Shown here: positions 24,253 to 36,350 of the stretch, one piece after another
How the letters are laid out: every line of letters begins with the position of its first letter
Position numbering within the stretch: position 1 is the first letter of the stretch
From: Icerya purchasi
Lineage: Eukaryota > Arthropoda > Insecta > Hemiptera > Monophlebidae
Assembly: GCA_039619475.1 (NCBI GenBank)
Contig: CM077115.1
Coordinates: forward strand, 155,595,774 to 155,659,773
Reading direction: 5' to 3'
DNA: 64,000 bases
Translations under genes and position numbers: made by a program
Notes under the pieces: model-generated
What the model was told of the DNA's origin: nothing
The model's database searches: none
The model's input: the letters and a program-made list of their open reading frames with translations, nothing else

Positions 24253-25540
24253 TTTTTTTTTTTTTATAAGATTGTATATGTTTCCATGTGCCGTGTTTAA
24301 CTACTGGGGCTATTACAGCACATGGAGCCTACTTAAGGGGATTAAACGCGATAGTACAGATCGCTGCTCCGCATGTAAGCTAATACAGCTGCGACCGCGG
24401 GCGGAGCATTTGACAGTATCGTAGAACTAGAGGAAGTGGTGAAGTGCATGGATCGTGGTACTGCAAAAGAGGGACATTCGAGAAGTAGGTGATAGGTGGA
24501 TGGGGCGCTCGGTTGACTAGAAAAGGGGCAGACATTTGGGGGTACCTGGCTCGTGAATATGTAGCCGTGCGAAAGGGTTGTATGTCCTATTCGGAGACGA
24601 TTCAGGACAGAAAAATCTCTGCGGGAAACTCCGTCTGTGGGTCACCAAGGCTCCGTGGTTGTTTTTACGCTTCGGAGAAACGTACTTGAAGATCTCCATT
24701 CTTGTTGCCATTCTTCTCCAGTTTGCTGCATAAATAAATGAGCCAATGTAGGGGGAAGAGGGGGGTTGTGTGGCATTGGAGAGAACAATGTCGCCTGAGC
24801 TGCTCGATTGACACGCTCATTGCCTGGAATCCCAACATGAGCCGGTACCCATAGGAAGGACATTTCGGAGTTTAAATGTGATAACCTGTATAATAGGTAA
24901 TGGACCTTCCTTACCAAAGGGTTGTTGGATTTAATCCCCGAGATGAGTTGAAGGGAGTTTAGAGAGTCAGTTATGAGTAGGGCCTTTTGGGACTGGGGGT
25001 TGCTATCGGTATAGTGTTGGATGCAAAAGACTATCGCGTATATTTCAGCGTCCAGTGCTGTACAGCAATCGTGCAGTCTAACTGACTCTGCTGCCCATGA
25101 GACTTCGAAGGAGCATGCCGCCGGTGACTGATAACCTATTGCCTTCGCTCCATCTGTGTAGAGGCATGCATGATCTGTGTAGCTCGCTATGATATTTGTT
25201 GCTATTTGTGCTATGTTTGGGGGGTATTGTGCTTTGTTAAATTTTGTCAGCGATATGTTGATGTTTGTGATTGGCTGACTCCAAGGTGGTGCGGTTGCTG
25301 CGAAGTCTGGCAGAGTTCTTGGGATTGAAAATATTTGGAAACGACCCGTAACCGAAAAAAGTTCGGGCACTGGGTCATTCCCAAACCTCATATTAGGAGA
25401 TATTGTCGGGGTTTTGGTACTGCTAAGGAGAGTGCTCATTTCTTTAAAGTTATAGTACTTCCTATAGTAGGACAGCGGGGGACAAGAATACTGTTGAATA
25501 TCGGTAAACACAGATACTCTGAAGTCTTCAAAAACCATGA
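24253..25540 (-). pseudogene. RNase H-bearing LINE, family B, with poly-A tail
   Basis: A 298-codon open frame (25538-24642) holds a full RNase H domain: Asp129 in LYTDGAK, Glu165 in ALDAEIYA, Asp191 in LLITDSLNS, His234 in VPAHVGIPGNE. An in-frame stop just after EPW near 24645 interrupts it. The frame then continues with NRLRIGHTTLSHGYIF, CPFSSQPSAPSTYHLLLEC (about 24525-24470), a finger that has lost its second Cys, and a tail ending in a T run at 24253-24265. The polymerase is missing because the element is cut at its 5' end near 25540, where it abuts a foldback-repeat relative. Apart from that stop it is well preserved. Confidence 0.85.
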
Positions 25541-26600
25541 AGAAAATGTGGTCCCTTTGGATAGTTTTTTATTGATATAACAGACCCCAATGACACTTAA
25601 AATGTTATAAATATTAAGCGTGGAAATGTAATTCGAAAAAATTAAAATTTTATCACAATGTTAATTGTCATGAAATTGTAGCTTTGAATAAAGAAATTGG
25701 TTTTCTTTTTATGTTTTTACCATAAAAATGTAGCCTTGAATAAAGAAATCGATTTTTTTTTTTTTTTGTCAGTTCGTTCATAACTTTCGCGTATATGGAC
25801 CGATTTGAATGATTCTTAACTTCATTCTAAAGTGTACCAGTCAGCGGTGGTACCATCGCATGAGTATATCGATAAGTATCGGTGAACATGAATTGAATAG
25901 TCATCAAAAAATATAAAAAAATATGGTTCCTTTAGATAATTTTTTAAATTTATTAACAGAAAACGTGATTTTAATAAATTAAAGTATAATTATCAACGTT
26001 AATTACCACGAATAAATATCCAATTCGAATAAAACTAACGAATTAGAAACTTCCATCGCGCAAATTAAAAAGCTCGTTATTCTTTTTAAAAAGTTGATTT
26101 TTAGCGAGATAAATTCATGTACTATGCTAAAAATTGTGAAATAAAATGTTTTTCTGAAAAACAAAAAAAAAAAATAAAATATACATATATATATCTAAGT
26201 TTTTCTATAAAAATTTAATATAAAAACACTAAAAAGTAAAAACAAATTATTTGATAAAAAATAATATACTTCAAAGCGATATACATTAAGGTCACTATGA
26301 AAATTCTTCTGCAATATTAACTTTTTAGAATCGGCATGAAAATCACAAATCTGTAATGGCAATTAAAAACTGCATTAAATATTCATTTAAAATGGTTTCT
26401 CGGTATCGTAATTTTAATTTGATGTCTAATCTAATAAGTATTAATATTGTACAAGAATTATCATAATATCACCTTAAAGTAAATTTCACCGTCAAATATT
26501 ATTATGTTTTTACCCCGAATAATTTTATTTTACTTTTTAATGCAATTTTATAAAATATTTATGGTAAATCTTGAAGTCGATACTATTTTTTTAGAACTTT
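25541..26600. repeat. Diverged foldback repeat, AACCGACTTC family, copy 3
   Basis: The segment at 25765-25830 (GTCAGTTCGTTCATAACTTT, then GACCGATTTGAATGATTCTT) parallels the head of copies 1 and 2. The part at 26220-26590 follows their loop and right arm, for example GCATTAAATATTCATTTAAA and ATTTTACTTTTTAATGCAAT. Internal duplication is visible: AATATGGTTCCTTTAGATAA (about 25921) echoes 25548-25570, and a ~52-bp unit around TGTAGC.TTGAATAAAGAAAT is present twice (25678 and 25730). Too diverged for a clear hairpin. Confidence 0.6.
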
Positions 26601-26645
26601 TTATGTCAATATTTATTTTAGTGACTACTCAATCAGTACTGACCG

Positions 26646-26890
26646 TTTTGTTTTTGTTTTTTTGGGCGCGTCAACGCAGGACATTTACCCAACACAAAGG
26701 ACTAACAAATAATGAAACGTAAGGATTTGAAAGTTATATCAGGAAGCGATTAGAAACAGAAGAAATGAAGGTAGCCCCAATACAGGAACAACAGAAGGAG
26801 AAGGAAGAGCAAGAATGTAGTGGGCACAGTAAGGGGTCGGGAGGTACTCACCGTTAATTCATAAGGAACCACCATTAACCGGTAGAGTTT
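26646..26890 (-). pseudogene. RNase H-bearing LINE, family A, copy 2 (3' end only)
   Basis: On the minus strand, decayed codons resemble the last ~60 residues of family A. They are followed by TGTGTTGGGTAAATGTCCTG and CGTTGACGCGCCC, then a T-rich run at 26646-26663 on the plus strand. The last block is nearly the same as the plus-strand copy ending at 29233 (TGTGTTGGGTAAATG). Confidence 0.65.
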
Positions 26891-27179
26891 GCAAGAAACA
26901 AAGGATATCGATGGAGTTTGTCCATATGGTCAAAATGTATGCGTAAATAAACGTAAAAAAAAAAAATAATAATCAACGATCGCATAACCTTCTGTTTTTG
27001 AAATAGGTGAAAACAAAATGCGAACTAACGGTTTTTAAGAAAAACACATTATTCCCAGGTAACTGCGAAATTGACGATTATATTTGAAATTTTCCGAACA
27101 GTTTAGTAATAATATCGAGCGCAAGGTAAATGTTTTTAGTTTTTCCCTTTTAAAAAAGAAGGAATATAATAATAATTTT

Positions 27180-27375
27180 TCAACAAGAAGCTGATGAGAG
27201 GTCGCAGGAAACTGGAATGGACGACAACAGACGCACAGAAACATCTTAAGCTGCAACAGACGCGATCGATCTAGCACGAAGCCGTTTAGTGTAAAACAGT
27301 AGTTTTTGCACACAATCTTCTACAACAGAAGAAGTAACATAATAATGATGATGATGATGATGATGATGATGATAA
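27180..27375 (+). pseudogene. Possible RTE-type LINE 3' end with ATG-repeat tail
   Basis: The plus strand reads GRRKLEWTTTDAQKHL before stops, similar to the Arg-rich C-terminal end of RTE elements. It runs into an ATG/GAT trinucleotide repeat (27345-27373). RTE-clade elements commonly end in short tandem repeats rather than poly-A, and the copy ending near 63475 has the same arrangement. The coding match is weak. Confidence 0.4.
27345..27373. repeat. ATG microsatellite
   Basis: Nine or more perfect ATG units. It produces a false poly-His frame on the minus strand. Confidence 0.9.
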
Positions 27376-28209
27376 TTTTTATCGGTGGCGATTGGAAAAA
27401 TAGCGGGGCTAAAAATAACAGCGCAGATGAATGACAGTATCGATTCGCGATTTAGATTCATTAAAATGCACCCTGCTGAAAATAACAACAAAGAGTAGCC
27501 GTGAGAATTGAGAGGTTTGCCTTTGACTGTCACGTCGTCTCGGAAGGTGGGATGTACAAAAAGGCCATCGAAGGAAAATAGCGCATTTGTGCGATACGCA
27601 ATAGACGTAGAAAAACAGGCGACCGTTTGTGCACACACGTAAGCGGCAGTTGATATTCGCTTGCGGTGAGGTCTTTAAACGAGTTCCTTTTTCCCGGAAG
27701 ACGGTTACTTTGAATGTATTTTCAGCTAAGAAAAAGAACAGTAACTCCCGTCATTACCGCAGAAAGGCTAAAATAACATTTGACGGCTGCCTGCTTGCGG
27801 TGGCTTTATTATGCAGGTCCGCGTGGCAAAAGTTTTTCAAACTCCATTTCAAAACACTCCGTTCACAAATGTCACCTGGGGCTTCCAGAAGATACTTTAG
27901 TTGCTCGATGCGTCTGGAAATTGCCGAAACTTTCTTAGACGCTTGATGAAAACAATAATGTGTTACATATTAAACAAACAGAAAACGCATTCGGCTTGTT
28001 TTCTTTTCTGTTTCTTTGATAGTGGCACTTATACGCAATCGACTACTGAGGGATTTTTATGCCCTTTAAAAGTCGTAAAATTACCATCGGCGATTTACTG
28101 AAACTATGGCAGTACGGCAGTAGCCGGGACTCCTTTCTCGCACAGAAAAAACAGCTGAAATCCGCGACGCCTGTACACCAACTAACATGTAATTCGTCAA
28201 TTAATAGGC
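27376..28209. other. Unassigned stretch, less A+T-biased
   Basis: Overlapping frames of 105, 75 and 66 codons show no domain. No repeat signature is seen. It could be host DNA. Confidence 0.35.
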
Positions 28210-29233
28210 GTATTATTATTGATCTTTCCTCACTATTTCCTGCTCACATCTCGACGGACGGCTCGAATCTGCTTCGGGGGTCGGTGCCGATTTTATTCTT
28301 CTTGCTCTCAACTATTCTCAGTCATTTCAACTTCCCTCCTTTTCTTCTGTCTTCCTATCCGAATCCATGGCTATTTTACATGCGGTCCTTTTTATATCTT
28401 CAACTTCCAATTTAGTGAATTTCCTTCTATGCTCCGACTCGAAAAGCGTTTTAGTAGCTATCGCGTCTCCTTTCCCTGAACCCTCTTCCTGTCCTATTAT
28501 TCTTTTTATTCGTTCCTTGATTTTAAATTTATTAGCTTTCCGTTCTATCCGTATTGACCTGCTTTGGATTCCTGGCCACTGTGGTGTATAGCTAGTAACG
28601 ATCTTGCTAACTCATTAGTATGCTCGGCCGCAATAAATGGTCGTTTCATAAGCAGATTTCCTTCCCAAACTCTTTACTCTCTCTTTCTCTTTTCGTTCTC
28701 ACCGTGACTTTTCGACTGACCTCTATCAGTCATTTTTCTTCAACCTTGACATCTTTTACCAAGGCCTTGGCTCCATCCGTTTCTCCTTAATTTAACAATT
28801 TTCCCAGTATCAGCCGTTCTGTCACTTCTTCCATAGTTCGCCTTCGTGTTTTAATCATAGTCTGCTCCCCCAGCCTCTCGTTTCCGCTTCGCTCTTGTTC
28901 AATCTCATTTGTGTATCCCTTTCATCTTCTTACCTTAAATGTCACGTGTGATGCAAACCACGTACTATTCGAATGTTCCTTCGTTTCTACAGAACGCGCG
29001 ATCTTTTATTCCAATTTGCTTAGCCTTGGCCTCCCTACTCCTTACAGTGCCCCCTGTATTATCGATTTTCCATCTCCTTCTGCTGTTCCCTTGTTAGCTA
29101 GCCGCCTTCATTTCTTCTGTTTCTAATCGTTTCAACCCGTCGCTCCATATGTATTTCTATTCTTCTAATTTTTGTGTTGGGTAAATGTTTTGTACCGACG
29201 TGCCCATAATTTAAAAAAAAAAAAAAAAAAAAA
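28210..29233 (+). pseudogene. RNase H-bearing LINE, family A, copy 3, with poly-A tail
   Basis: The plus strand carries the order ISTDGS (about 28250), ESMAILHAV (about 28360, catalytic Glu), LLCSDSKSVLVA (about 28430, catalytic Asp), then IRIDLLWIPGHCGV followed by a stop (about 28590). Further on are CDANHVLFECSFVSTERA (about 28950) and LGLPTPYSAPCIID, close to the C-terminus of copy 1. The 3' end reads TGTGTTGGGTAAATG, CCGACGTGCCC and a poly-A at 29213-29233. Frameshifts split the RNase H domain. It and 45010 are the plus-strand members of the family. Confidence 0.8.
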
Positions 29234-29261
29234 GATAAATAAATAAATAATAATAAAAGTA

Positions 29262-29640
29262 CAGTCGACTCGCGATTATTCGGACCGATTTTTCAGCACA
29301 AAAAAAAGAATAAATAAAAAAAAAAGTCAAAGAGCTTTTATAAAATCCACAGCTGTATATGCAGTACGTATCTGAATATTTGTTTACATTCGCTGCAAAT
29401 GAAGATACTGTGAAATTTTTAAAACTTGGTTTCACAAAGAGTTTGTGTCCGCAGTTGCGAAACATTTGTCCGACAAACAGTTGCCGAGAAAAAAGCAATC
29501 CTTATTCTCGACAATGCTCCAATCCGGCAACTGAGGAGTTACAAGATGGTGTAATATAAAAGCAATGTTTCTTCCAGCAAACGTTACATCGGTTTGTCGT
29601 CAACTTATGGATCAAGGAAAGTTATTTTTTATTTGGAATT
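29262..29640 (+). pseudogene. pogo/Tigger-type transposase fragment with one terminal repeat
   Basis: The terminal sequence ACAGTCGACTCGCGATTATT at about 29262 resembles pogo/Tigger inverted-repeat ends. It is followed after an A-rich spacer by a stretch reading EFVSAVAKHLSDKQLPRKKA then ILILDNAP (about 29490-29520), the DDE-domain block LLLLDNAPAH of the family with its catalytic Asp. After a frame change come EELQDGVIKAMFLPANVTS and MDQGKL, matching the EDG.I..MFLPPN.TS...PMDQG block. The N-terminal DNA-binding region is deleted and no 3' terminal repeat is visible. Confidence 0.75.
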
Positions 29641-30999
29641 TATATTTACCATAGTAAATGTTTTATTAAAATTTTCTTATCGAATTTAATACTACTAATA
29701 TTTTTTTTACCTATGCCAGTGAACATTTGATTTAATTTTTTCGTATACTTTTTTCTGTCTGTCTCGCTCTACGTTCCAGTGAACGGGTATTAGAAAATTA
29801 CAAGTAGTTTAGCAAAAAAGTAGTTTAACGAGTGCTTTAATTAGCCTGTTTTTTAGCTCAATGAATTTACTTTCTGTCTGAAAAACTCGTAGAAAAAAAA
29901 AAAAAAAAAAAAAATATGCATCTTTGGCGGCGTCGTACAAGTGAAAAAACACCCGATCATATGTACACGTCTTTGGGAAAATAATTTGTTACGAAAGTTT
30001 AATTGCGTGTAACATTTGTTTTCTCTCTTCACATTTGTCTGGAATCACTGCACATAGGGTCAAGACAACTTACCCACTGACTTATACACGGCTGTTTTGC
30101 AAAAATGTTTACCTGTTAATGTATATGTGCATGTTCATGTACACTTCCTAATGTAATAAAGTAACAATTAGATTAATTTATTTGCAGGTCTGGTACAGTT
30201 CACATATATGCCACTGTTTAGCACAGATTGAACTGAAAATAATCAAACTGCTAACATACATCTAAAGAATAAATATGCTGATGAGATGTACATGTCTGCT
30301 AGTGTGTATGTTTAATGTATAACAGCACAGAAGTAATAATTTTACCAGCTCGCATTATAAGTTGTTGAATAAGTGGAATGCATAGTTTAATTTAATAAAC
30401 AGCGCCGACATGCATGATGGAACACGCATTCTATCTTTTCCCGAAGTTTTCATTATTTGGTTGGCCATAATTGCGTACCCTAAAAGTTCTGTAATAGATT
30501 TTTCCCAGTCCCAAAACACCATCACCTGATAATTCATTTCACTCGATGTATCATCACTTGTAGCACATTTATTAGGACAAAAATACTACAATTTCTATGA
30601 GTCATTGTGCATCATGGTAGTCATGATTTTTAGGATGAATTCAATGATGTAGCAAGAAGTATATTGTTTAAACCGAAAGTATTATTTTAACGCAAATAAG
30701 AACTAAAATTTACACATATTGCACACAAAATCAGTGTACACCGTAGGTTGTTGAGGTATAGACAAATGTTGGGAAAGAACCAGACTAATTGTAAGATTTT
30801 TGAACGACCATAAAAGCCGTATCTAGTCGGAATGGGAAAGCGTATATATATATTTGCATATCCGACCTGTCTTTAAATAACAGGGTAGTTCGACCACTAA
30901 CTGTACAAACGGTATAACAGCCCTGTTAGGTGATAGAAATAGATTCTACGGATTGAGAGGGTGTGAATTAGTGGAAGAGTATCCTTGTGGGCGGGAACT
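29641..30999. other. Unassigned stretch
   Basis: An A run lies at 29893-29913. No domain was recognised in any frame, and no repeat boundary. Confidence 0.4.
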
Positions 31000-31390
31000 G
31001 CAGTTCACGCTTAGTTAATCTATGCGCTTAGACTGGCGTGGGATGTAGAGTTAGTCAGTTTGAGAGTGCCGTCAGCTTCTGGGAGAATTCCACGGCAGAG
31101 CATATTCTCAAGATAGAGATGATGAGAAATTCTCGTAGCCCTTAGAGTATTTGTCTTAGATGTCATTAGCGCTTCGGCAGTCGATGTCGAAATAGTTTAC
31201 TGATTAGCTTTGGGAGATATTTCAACGGCTAGAACATCTTTAGCTGTTGTAGTACGCCTCGGGTGTAACGTTTTGGACCAGTAGTAAGTCGGGCTTTAAC
31301 GTTGTGGAAAGGCCCGGCATTGCAATTGTTGTACAAAGCTATGTGTGAGTCGTCGCAATTCACGCACTTCCTCGCGAAAGGATTCTCCTT
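31000..31390 (-). pseudogene. Jockey-type LINE ORF1 (gag-like) zinc-knuckle fragment
   Basis: The minus strand reads FARKCVNCDDSHIALYNNC at about 31380-31325, a C-x2-C-x3-H-x6-C knuckle of the kind that ends Jockey-clade ORF1 proteins (typically KCVNCGG.H.A.Y.GC). These proteins coat the element RNA. It continues NVKARL before stops. Only this end is recognisable; it lies far from the polymerase fragment at 40-41 kb and need not come from the same insertion. Confidence 0.65.
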
Positions 31391-32212
31391 ACGATATTCG
31401 AAAGATCAAATGCAAATATGGAAATCTTGGATTATAAGTATCAGCGGTAGCGGCAGTTTTACAGCCTAATCGATCATGCGTTGTACTGCTATAGCCAATA
31501 AGAACCAGTTTCATGTTTCGCTGAGTCGAAACTGACATAAATTTATTTGCAACAAATACCAGGTCCACATAGTTGATACCGATAAATTTGACATGAAATC
31601 CAGCGAAAGAAGATAACGTTTGTGTTACGGTCAAAGGAAAAAATTAAATGAATAACGAAAATCGGAGTCGCGAAAGCGGACTCGGAAACCAATTAAATTT
31701 TCTGTATAATATAATTATACAGTTACGTGGCTCTTCGTTTGACCAGATAAATGTGGGTTTAATTAAAAAGCGAATTGAAATTTAAGAAAATCTTATCTCT
31801 CTAGCGAAATAATTATCATCTCAGCGATTCATGCGAAGACCATTTCTTAACCGAATTCGCTATTTAAATTTCTTCAAAATCATTTGCCATATTGAAATTC
31901 CACTCATTTTGTTCATCAGAAGATTTGAATTTTCTTCGATGAAATCTAAATTGAACGCGAAAGGAAATAATTTGATCGGTCGTCAGAGTACGGCACAAAA
32001 GCAAACAGAATTACATTGGAAGTAAAAATCTGACATCTTAAAGCTGCGATATTCATTGTATAATAATTGGAATTTGTTCAGTAACTAGTGTTGCTTTGTT
32101 AAGTGTTCATCTTACAGAATCAAATTTTTAAAAGTCATTCACCTTTATTCGCTTAAAGAAAATTCTACAAATTTCCATTTTACTTTTTTGTACATCCGCC
32201 TTTACTTAAATG
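31391..32212. other. Unassigned stretch
   Basis: Frames of 81 and 64 codons have no recognisable domain, and no repeat ends are seen. Confidence 0.35.
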
Positions 32213-32580
32213 TTTTTTTTTTTTTTTTTTTTTTTTTTTGGCCCGAACAGAACAGTTCATTTGGCCAGCAAACTACACCACGACTAGATATTAAAAATTA
32301 CTAATAATAGAAAATTCAGGAAGAGAAATTTCACTCTACATTATGGCCGCAACTGCTAGCAGTGCCCACAATGCTCAATGAAACAAAACAAAACAAACAC
32401 AAACAAGATTTTTTCATTCTGGAAAAAGGAGCAAAAGAAAAAATTGATAAATATTTCTATCTCACATTATGACCACAGTTGCCCGGCAATGCTCACAATG
32501 CATTATGAGAAAAAGGAAGTTGTCACAGCCACACTGGACAAAGACTACAGTGTAAGAAAAAATAAGTAAAAATAATGGGG
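32213..32580 (-). repeat. LINE tail with poly-A and an internal tandem duplication
   Basis: The T run at 32213-32239 followed by GGCCCGAACAGAACAGTTCA matches the tail at 12833. Upstream on the minus strand a segment is duplicated: ACATTATGGCCGCAACTGC (32338) and ACATTATGACCACAGTTGC (32465), each followed by a CACAATGC block. No coding block is identified. Confidence 0.55.
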
Positions 32581-33481
32581 GAAAAAAAACAATATTTTTC
32601 GCGAAAACTGGTTTTTCTGATACTTCGCACTACCTGTCTACTAATTGCAGCTCAATAAACTTTCAGTTAGTACACGAATATCAATTTTAAACCTTTTTTC
32701 AAAGATATTATCGTGCATTTCTTATTGCTTTTTTTTATCAGCATCACGTCAAAGCATAAAAATTGGTTTTAACGACACTAATAAATATCTTACGAATGTT
32801 GCTTTTTCTATTCTTCACTCTTATTAATTGGTCTTCTGAACCGGTATTATATGCCCTTTATTCTCTATTTACATTTCCCTTCAGTTATTCCGACCCTTGA
32901 GTCCTTTTTATCCTTCTACCTGATCCTATAAATGTATGATAACACTTTTTTTCCTTTACCTGGTTTTTCGGCGGCTGTTCATGTAGACGAACTCCCCTCT
33001 CCAAAAAAGATATATACATACTTATATATAATATTTAACTATGTTAGTTTAGTATTTAAATGTTACTTTATAGTTGTTATGATTAACACTAGTTTTATTT
33101 CAGTTTAGAATACGTATTATTGTTGAAGCTCGGATTTTTAGTTCACGGGTTTTTGGGGTATGAGTGAGCTATTACTATTTAATGTTATTATTTTTATATT
33201 TGTGTATATCATATTTTAAGAAAGTAAATTTAACTTATCTCATTTCAGTGACATTCGCACGAGAACAGAACTTATATTGTAAACATCTGTGTTTATAAAA
33301 ATTTACTGGCAGCATTCACCTCTATGAAATTGAGATATCTTTGAATATCTAACACATCTTTAGCATATGTATGTAAATCTTATATTCCCACTGCTCGCGC
33401 AGCCGCTGCGTATAAGTGGTCTAATATTTAAGTAAATTCAGATGTTACACAGTATATATTTCAAAATAAACCTTGAAACTT

Positions 33482-33522
<41 letters not shown>

Positions 33523-33859
33523 ATTTTATGACTTGCTTAATTTCTTTATAACTTGGTAAAAAACATAATCTTACTAATTATCAATACTATTTTCCACGCA
33601 GCTAATACAGGTGAAAACCTTAGGTGCAACTACTGACGTGGAATGGCTTTATTGACTGCGTTCCTGCATAAGTTATACGTTTTCCGTGTAAAAAGTTTTA
33701 TCAGCTCATCAATCATAGTACGATTACTATAACTCAAATTGTTTTCGTAGTCTCTCAACAAGCAGTTCCAAAACATCTCTCAACATTTACCCACTGCATT
33801 TCTTTCATTTTGGAATTTAAATTGTTGAACCAAAACACTTAAAGTAAAAATTTAAACCG
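32581..33859. other. Unassigned stretch with TA microsatellite
   Basis: A TA repeat of about 37 bases lies at 33483-33519. No domain is recognised. Confidence 0.45.
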
Positions 33860-34116
33860 TTTTTCTTTCTTTTTTTTTTCTTTTAATTAAAATTATGCGA
33901 CGCGCCATTTATAATTGCAGTAAGAAATTACGTTAAATTAAAAAAATGAATCCGTTCTTTGTTCTTGTAAATTGACTGCAGTGTTTAATAATGTGTTCCA
34001 CAGTAGGAGTAATTTCTGCATTACAAAATGAACACGTGGGGAGAGGGGAGAATCTCTTAAAGATATGATTACGCGATATAGACGTTTGTCCCACACGTAG
34101 ATTTTTTTTTTCGTTA

Positions 34117-35634
34117 GGTTAGACCAGGAGTTCCTAACCAGGGGGGCACGCCCCCCTAGTGGGCATAGAGAGATGTCAAGGGAGGCGTGAAAGAAAAATT
34201 AATTTAGCGCGTAAATTAAACATCGGATGAGGGGTGTTCAATAAATAATGTGACATGCCTTCGAAAATGACCTTTTAGGCATCTAAAAATTTTCACAAAT
34301 AATCAACAAAGTAAAATTATCACAATTTTTTGCATTAGTTGCGTTGAATCCACGGACATCGTTAATTGTGCACAGTTAATAGTTTTTGTTCATTACGTCA
34401 GTGAAGATCACATTGAAGAAGAGATTTTGTACTCCCAATCTTTGACAACAGGCACTAAATCTGAAGATATATTTAATCAATATCTGATTTCATAAAAAAA
34501 AATGATTTGGATTGGAATAAACTCATTGGACTTTCGTAAACTACATCAAAAGTAGCGCTTTGAACAGTCGATTATTTAGTTTACTTTGCGAGGATCTTGA
34601 TTCTGATCACAGAGTCCTTCTATTTCACACAGAAGTACGCTGGTTGTCTAAGGACAATATGTTGGTTCGCCTTTATGAATTGAAAGAAGAGGTCATCTTC
34701 TTTCTTGAGTTCAAAGAAAAAAAGAGATTTTTTTGCAAATATTCAACAATGAACAATTTCAATGGAGGTTGACCTATTTAACTGATATATTTGATGCCTT
34801 TAATCAGCTAAACTGAAAGCTTTAAGGCAGAAACGGCATTGTAATAGGTAACTATGATCATATTCAAGGGTTCATATCTAAGCTTCAACTTTGGAATCAA
34901 AAGATATCTGCTGAAAATGTAATAATATCTTTTTCTCGACTATTCAAAGCAATTAAAAATAAAAAACTGGACGAAGATTTCAAAATTGAAATATAAACTC
35001 ATTTGCAAGCACCGGAAAACGAATTTCACCGATACTATCGAGACATTAATTCAAAGTCATCAATTTGTCGCATGACCAGAAACTCATTTGTTGTTGATGT
35101 CTTATAATTACCAGAACAAGTTCAGAAAGAATTTCTAGAAATGAAGGTTGATTCGACAACGAAAGATGACTTTCATCTCTTGACATTGGAGAAATTTTGG
35201 ATCAAACGATTTCTTGTTAATTCCAAAGTTGCCTTTCTTGCTTTGTGAATACTTGTTCCCTTTTCTTCGATTTACTTATGTGAGACAGGGGTTTCAGCTC
35301 TCGTTTTTATTAAAACTAAGCAGCGAAATCGTCTTGCCATTGATAGCGATCTGACGATAGCTCTGGCATAAACTGAACCTAGAATCAACCAACTGGTGCA
35401 GAACATGCAAGCTCAAGTATCTCATTAGTACTTTAATTATAATAAATTATTTCGATAAAAGTGTTTTACATTTGGTTAAAGTTTATTTTCTACAACTTAG
35501 AATTAAAATAAATGTCATTAAAACAATGTGCGTTTTTGTTTTTTTTAATGAAAAAATTAAGGGGGGCATAAAAATGTTATTTATAATTTGGGGAGGCTCG
35601 ATGAAAAAAAGGGTTGGGAAACTCTGGGTTAGAC
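34117..35634 (+). mobile_element. hAT-type DNA transposon (Buster/ZBED5-like), complete ends, dead transposase
   Basis: The element body spans 34125-35626. It is bounded by 8-bp direct duplications GGTTAGAC at 34117-34124 and 35627-35634. Its ends are imperfect inverted repeats, CAGGAGTTCCTAACC and the complement of GGTTGGGAAACTCTG, close to the CAGnGGTTCTCAACC type of SPIN/Buster hATs. The 8-bp duplication is the hAT hallmark. The insertion lies inside a LINE, so it is younger than that LINE copy. Confidence 0.93.
34380..35430 (+). pseudogene. hAT transposase, ZBED5/FAM200-like, C-terminal two thirds
   Basis: The 70-codon frame at 34560-34772 begins NSRLFSLLCEDLDSDHRVLL and holds TEVRWLSKDNMLVRLYELKE, a block typical of ZBED5/FAM200-like proteins domesticated from Buster hATs. 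After a frame change come LTYLTDIFDAFNQLN and FISKLQLWNQKI, and near 35260 the dimerisation domain: SIYLCETGVSAL, then TKQRNRLAIDSDLTIALA and EPRINQLVQNMQAQVSH. At least five stops and one frameshift show it is inactive. The N-terminal BED finger is not recognisable, consistent with the short 1.5-kb element. Confidence 0.88.
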
Positions 35635-36350
35635 GATGCCCATTGAGGCTCAATGTTTGACTGGATCTTAAAAAGGTTTTTTGCCTCAACCAAGCTTCTA
35701 TGCTCCTGTACAGAAAAGAGACTGTCTCCGAGAACAGAACATTAGACAGCATAAGAGAATTCTTTCCCTTAATCAAAAAGTCCTCAAGTAAATTTCCAAC
35801 TATTCCGGCATGTGACGGGACCCAAGAAACCTTATCTGCATTTGAACTCGGTATAGTCGTTATACTTTTATTCTTATTTTCCACATTAACAGATCTGTTG
35901 CGATAGGCGAGATAGACTTTAGATATTGTTTATTATTTGATTCACATAACAAGCATCATTCCAAACGATGGAGAATTTCATGGAATTTAGCTTGAAGAAT
36001 CGAGTAGTTAATCATGTAGCCGCACAGCCTGAGCTTCATTTGAAATTAAATAGGTGCATGCTGTGAACGATGAGATCGCTGTTGGGGTTCTGCTTTAGCT
36101 CCATCTATGTACACGTGTGTTCGTAATTTTTCATTGGCCTAAAGAACTGGATATTCATCATTATTAGGTACGCGTGCGTGCAACAGAGATAAATCTGCAG
36201 CCAATGGAGAGTGTCCTCATCATGGTGGTTCTTTTGGAAAACTAAGAAATCAGCGTTACATTTAATATTATTTTCGACAAGGGAATAAAGGATATTAGAT
36301 AACGGATCATTATGGAATGATGAGGAAGGAATGGTAGAGTTTATTAAGAA

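Larger units (their letters stand above)
33860..36350 (-). pseudogene. RNase H-bearing LINE, family E, split by a hAT element
   Basis: On the minus strand the RNase H begins near 36120 with VYIDGAK and continues through degraded frames to a 133-codon frame at 35884-35483. That frame holds VSWVPSHAGIVGN (catalytic His). It runs to the hAT insertion at 35634. Across the insertion, reading resumes at 34116 with RVGQTSISRNHIFKRFSPLP and the complete finger CSFCNAEITPTVEHIIKHC (about 34035-33980). A T-rich run at 33860-33885 marks the poly-A tail. The polymerase is missing (5' truncation). Frameshifts occur besides the insertion. Confidence 0.8.

Noticed and set aside
24489..24689. 66-codon plus-strand frame opposite the LINE at 24.5 kb
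   Set aside because: It is antisense to the readable LINE C-terminus and has no features of its own.
27246..27638. 130-codon minus-strand frame with poly-His
   Set aside because: The His run is the ATG microsatellite, and the flanks show no domain or conserved motif.
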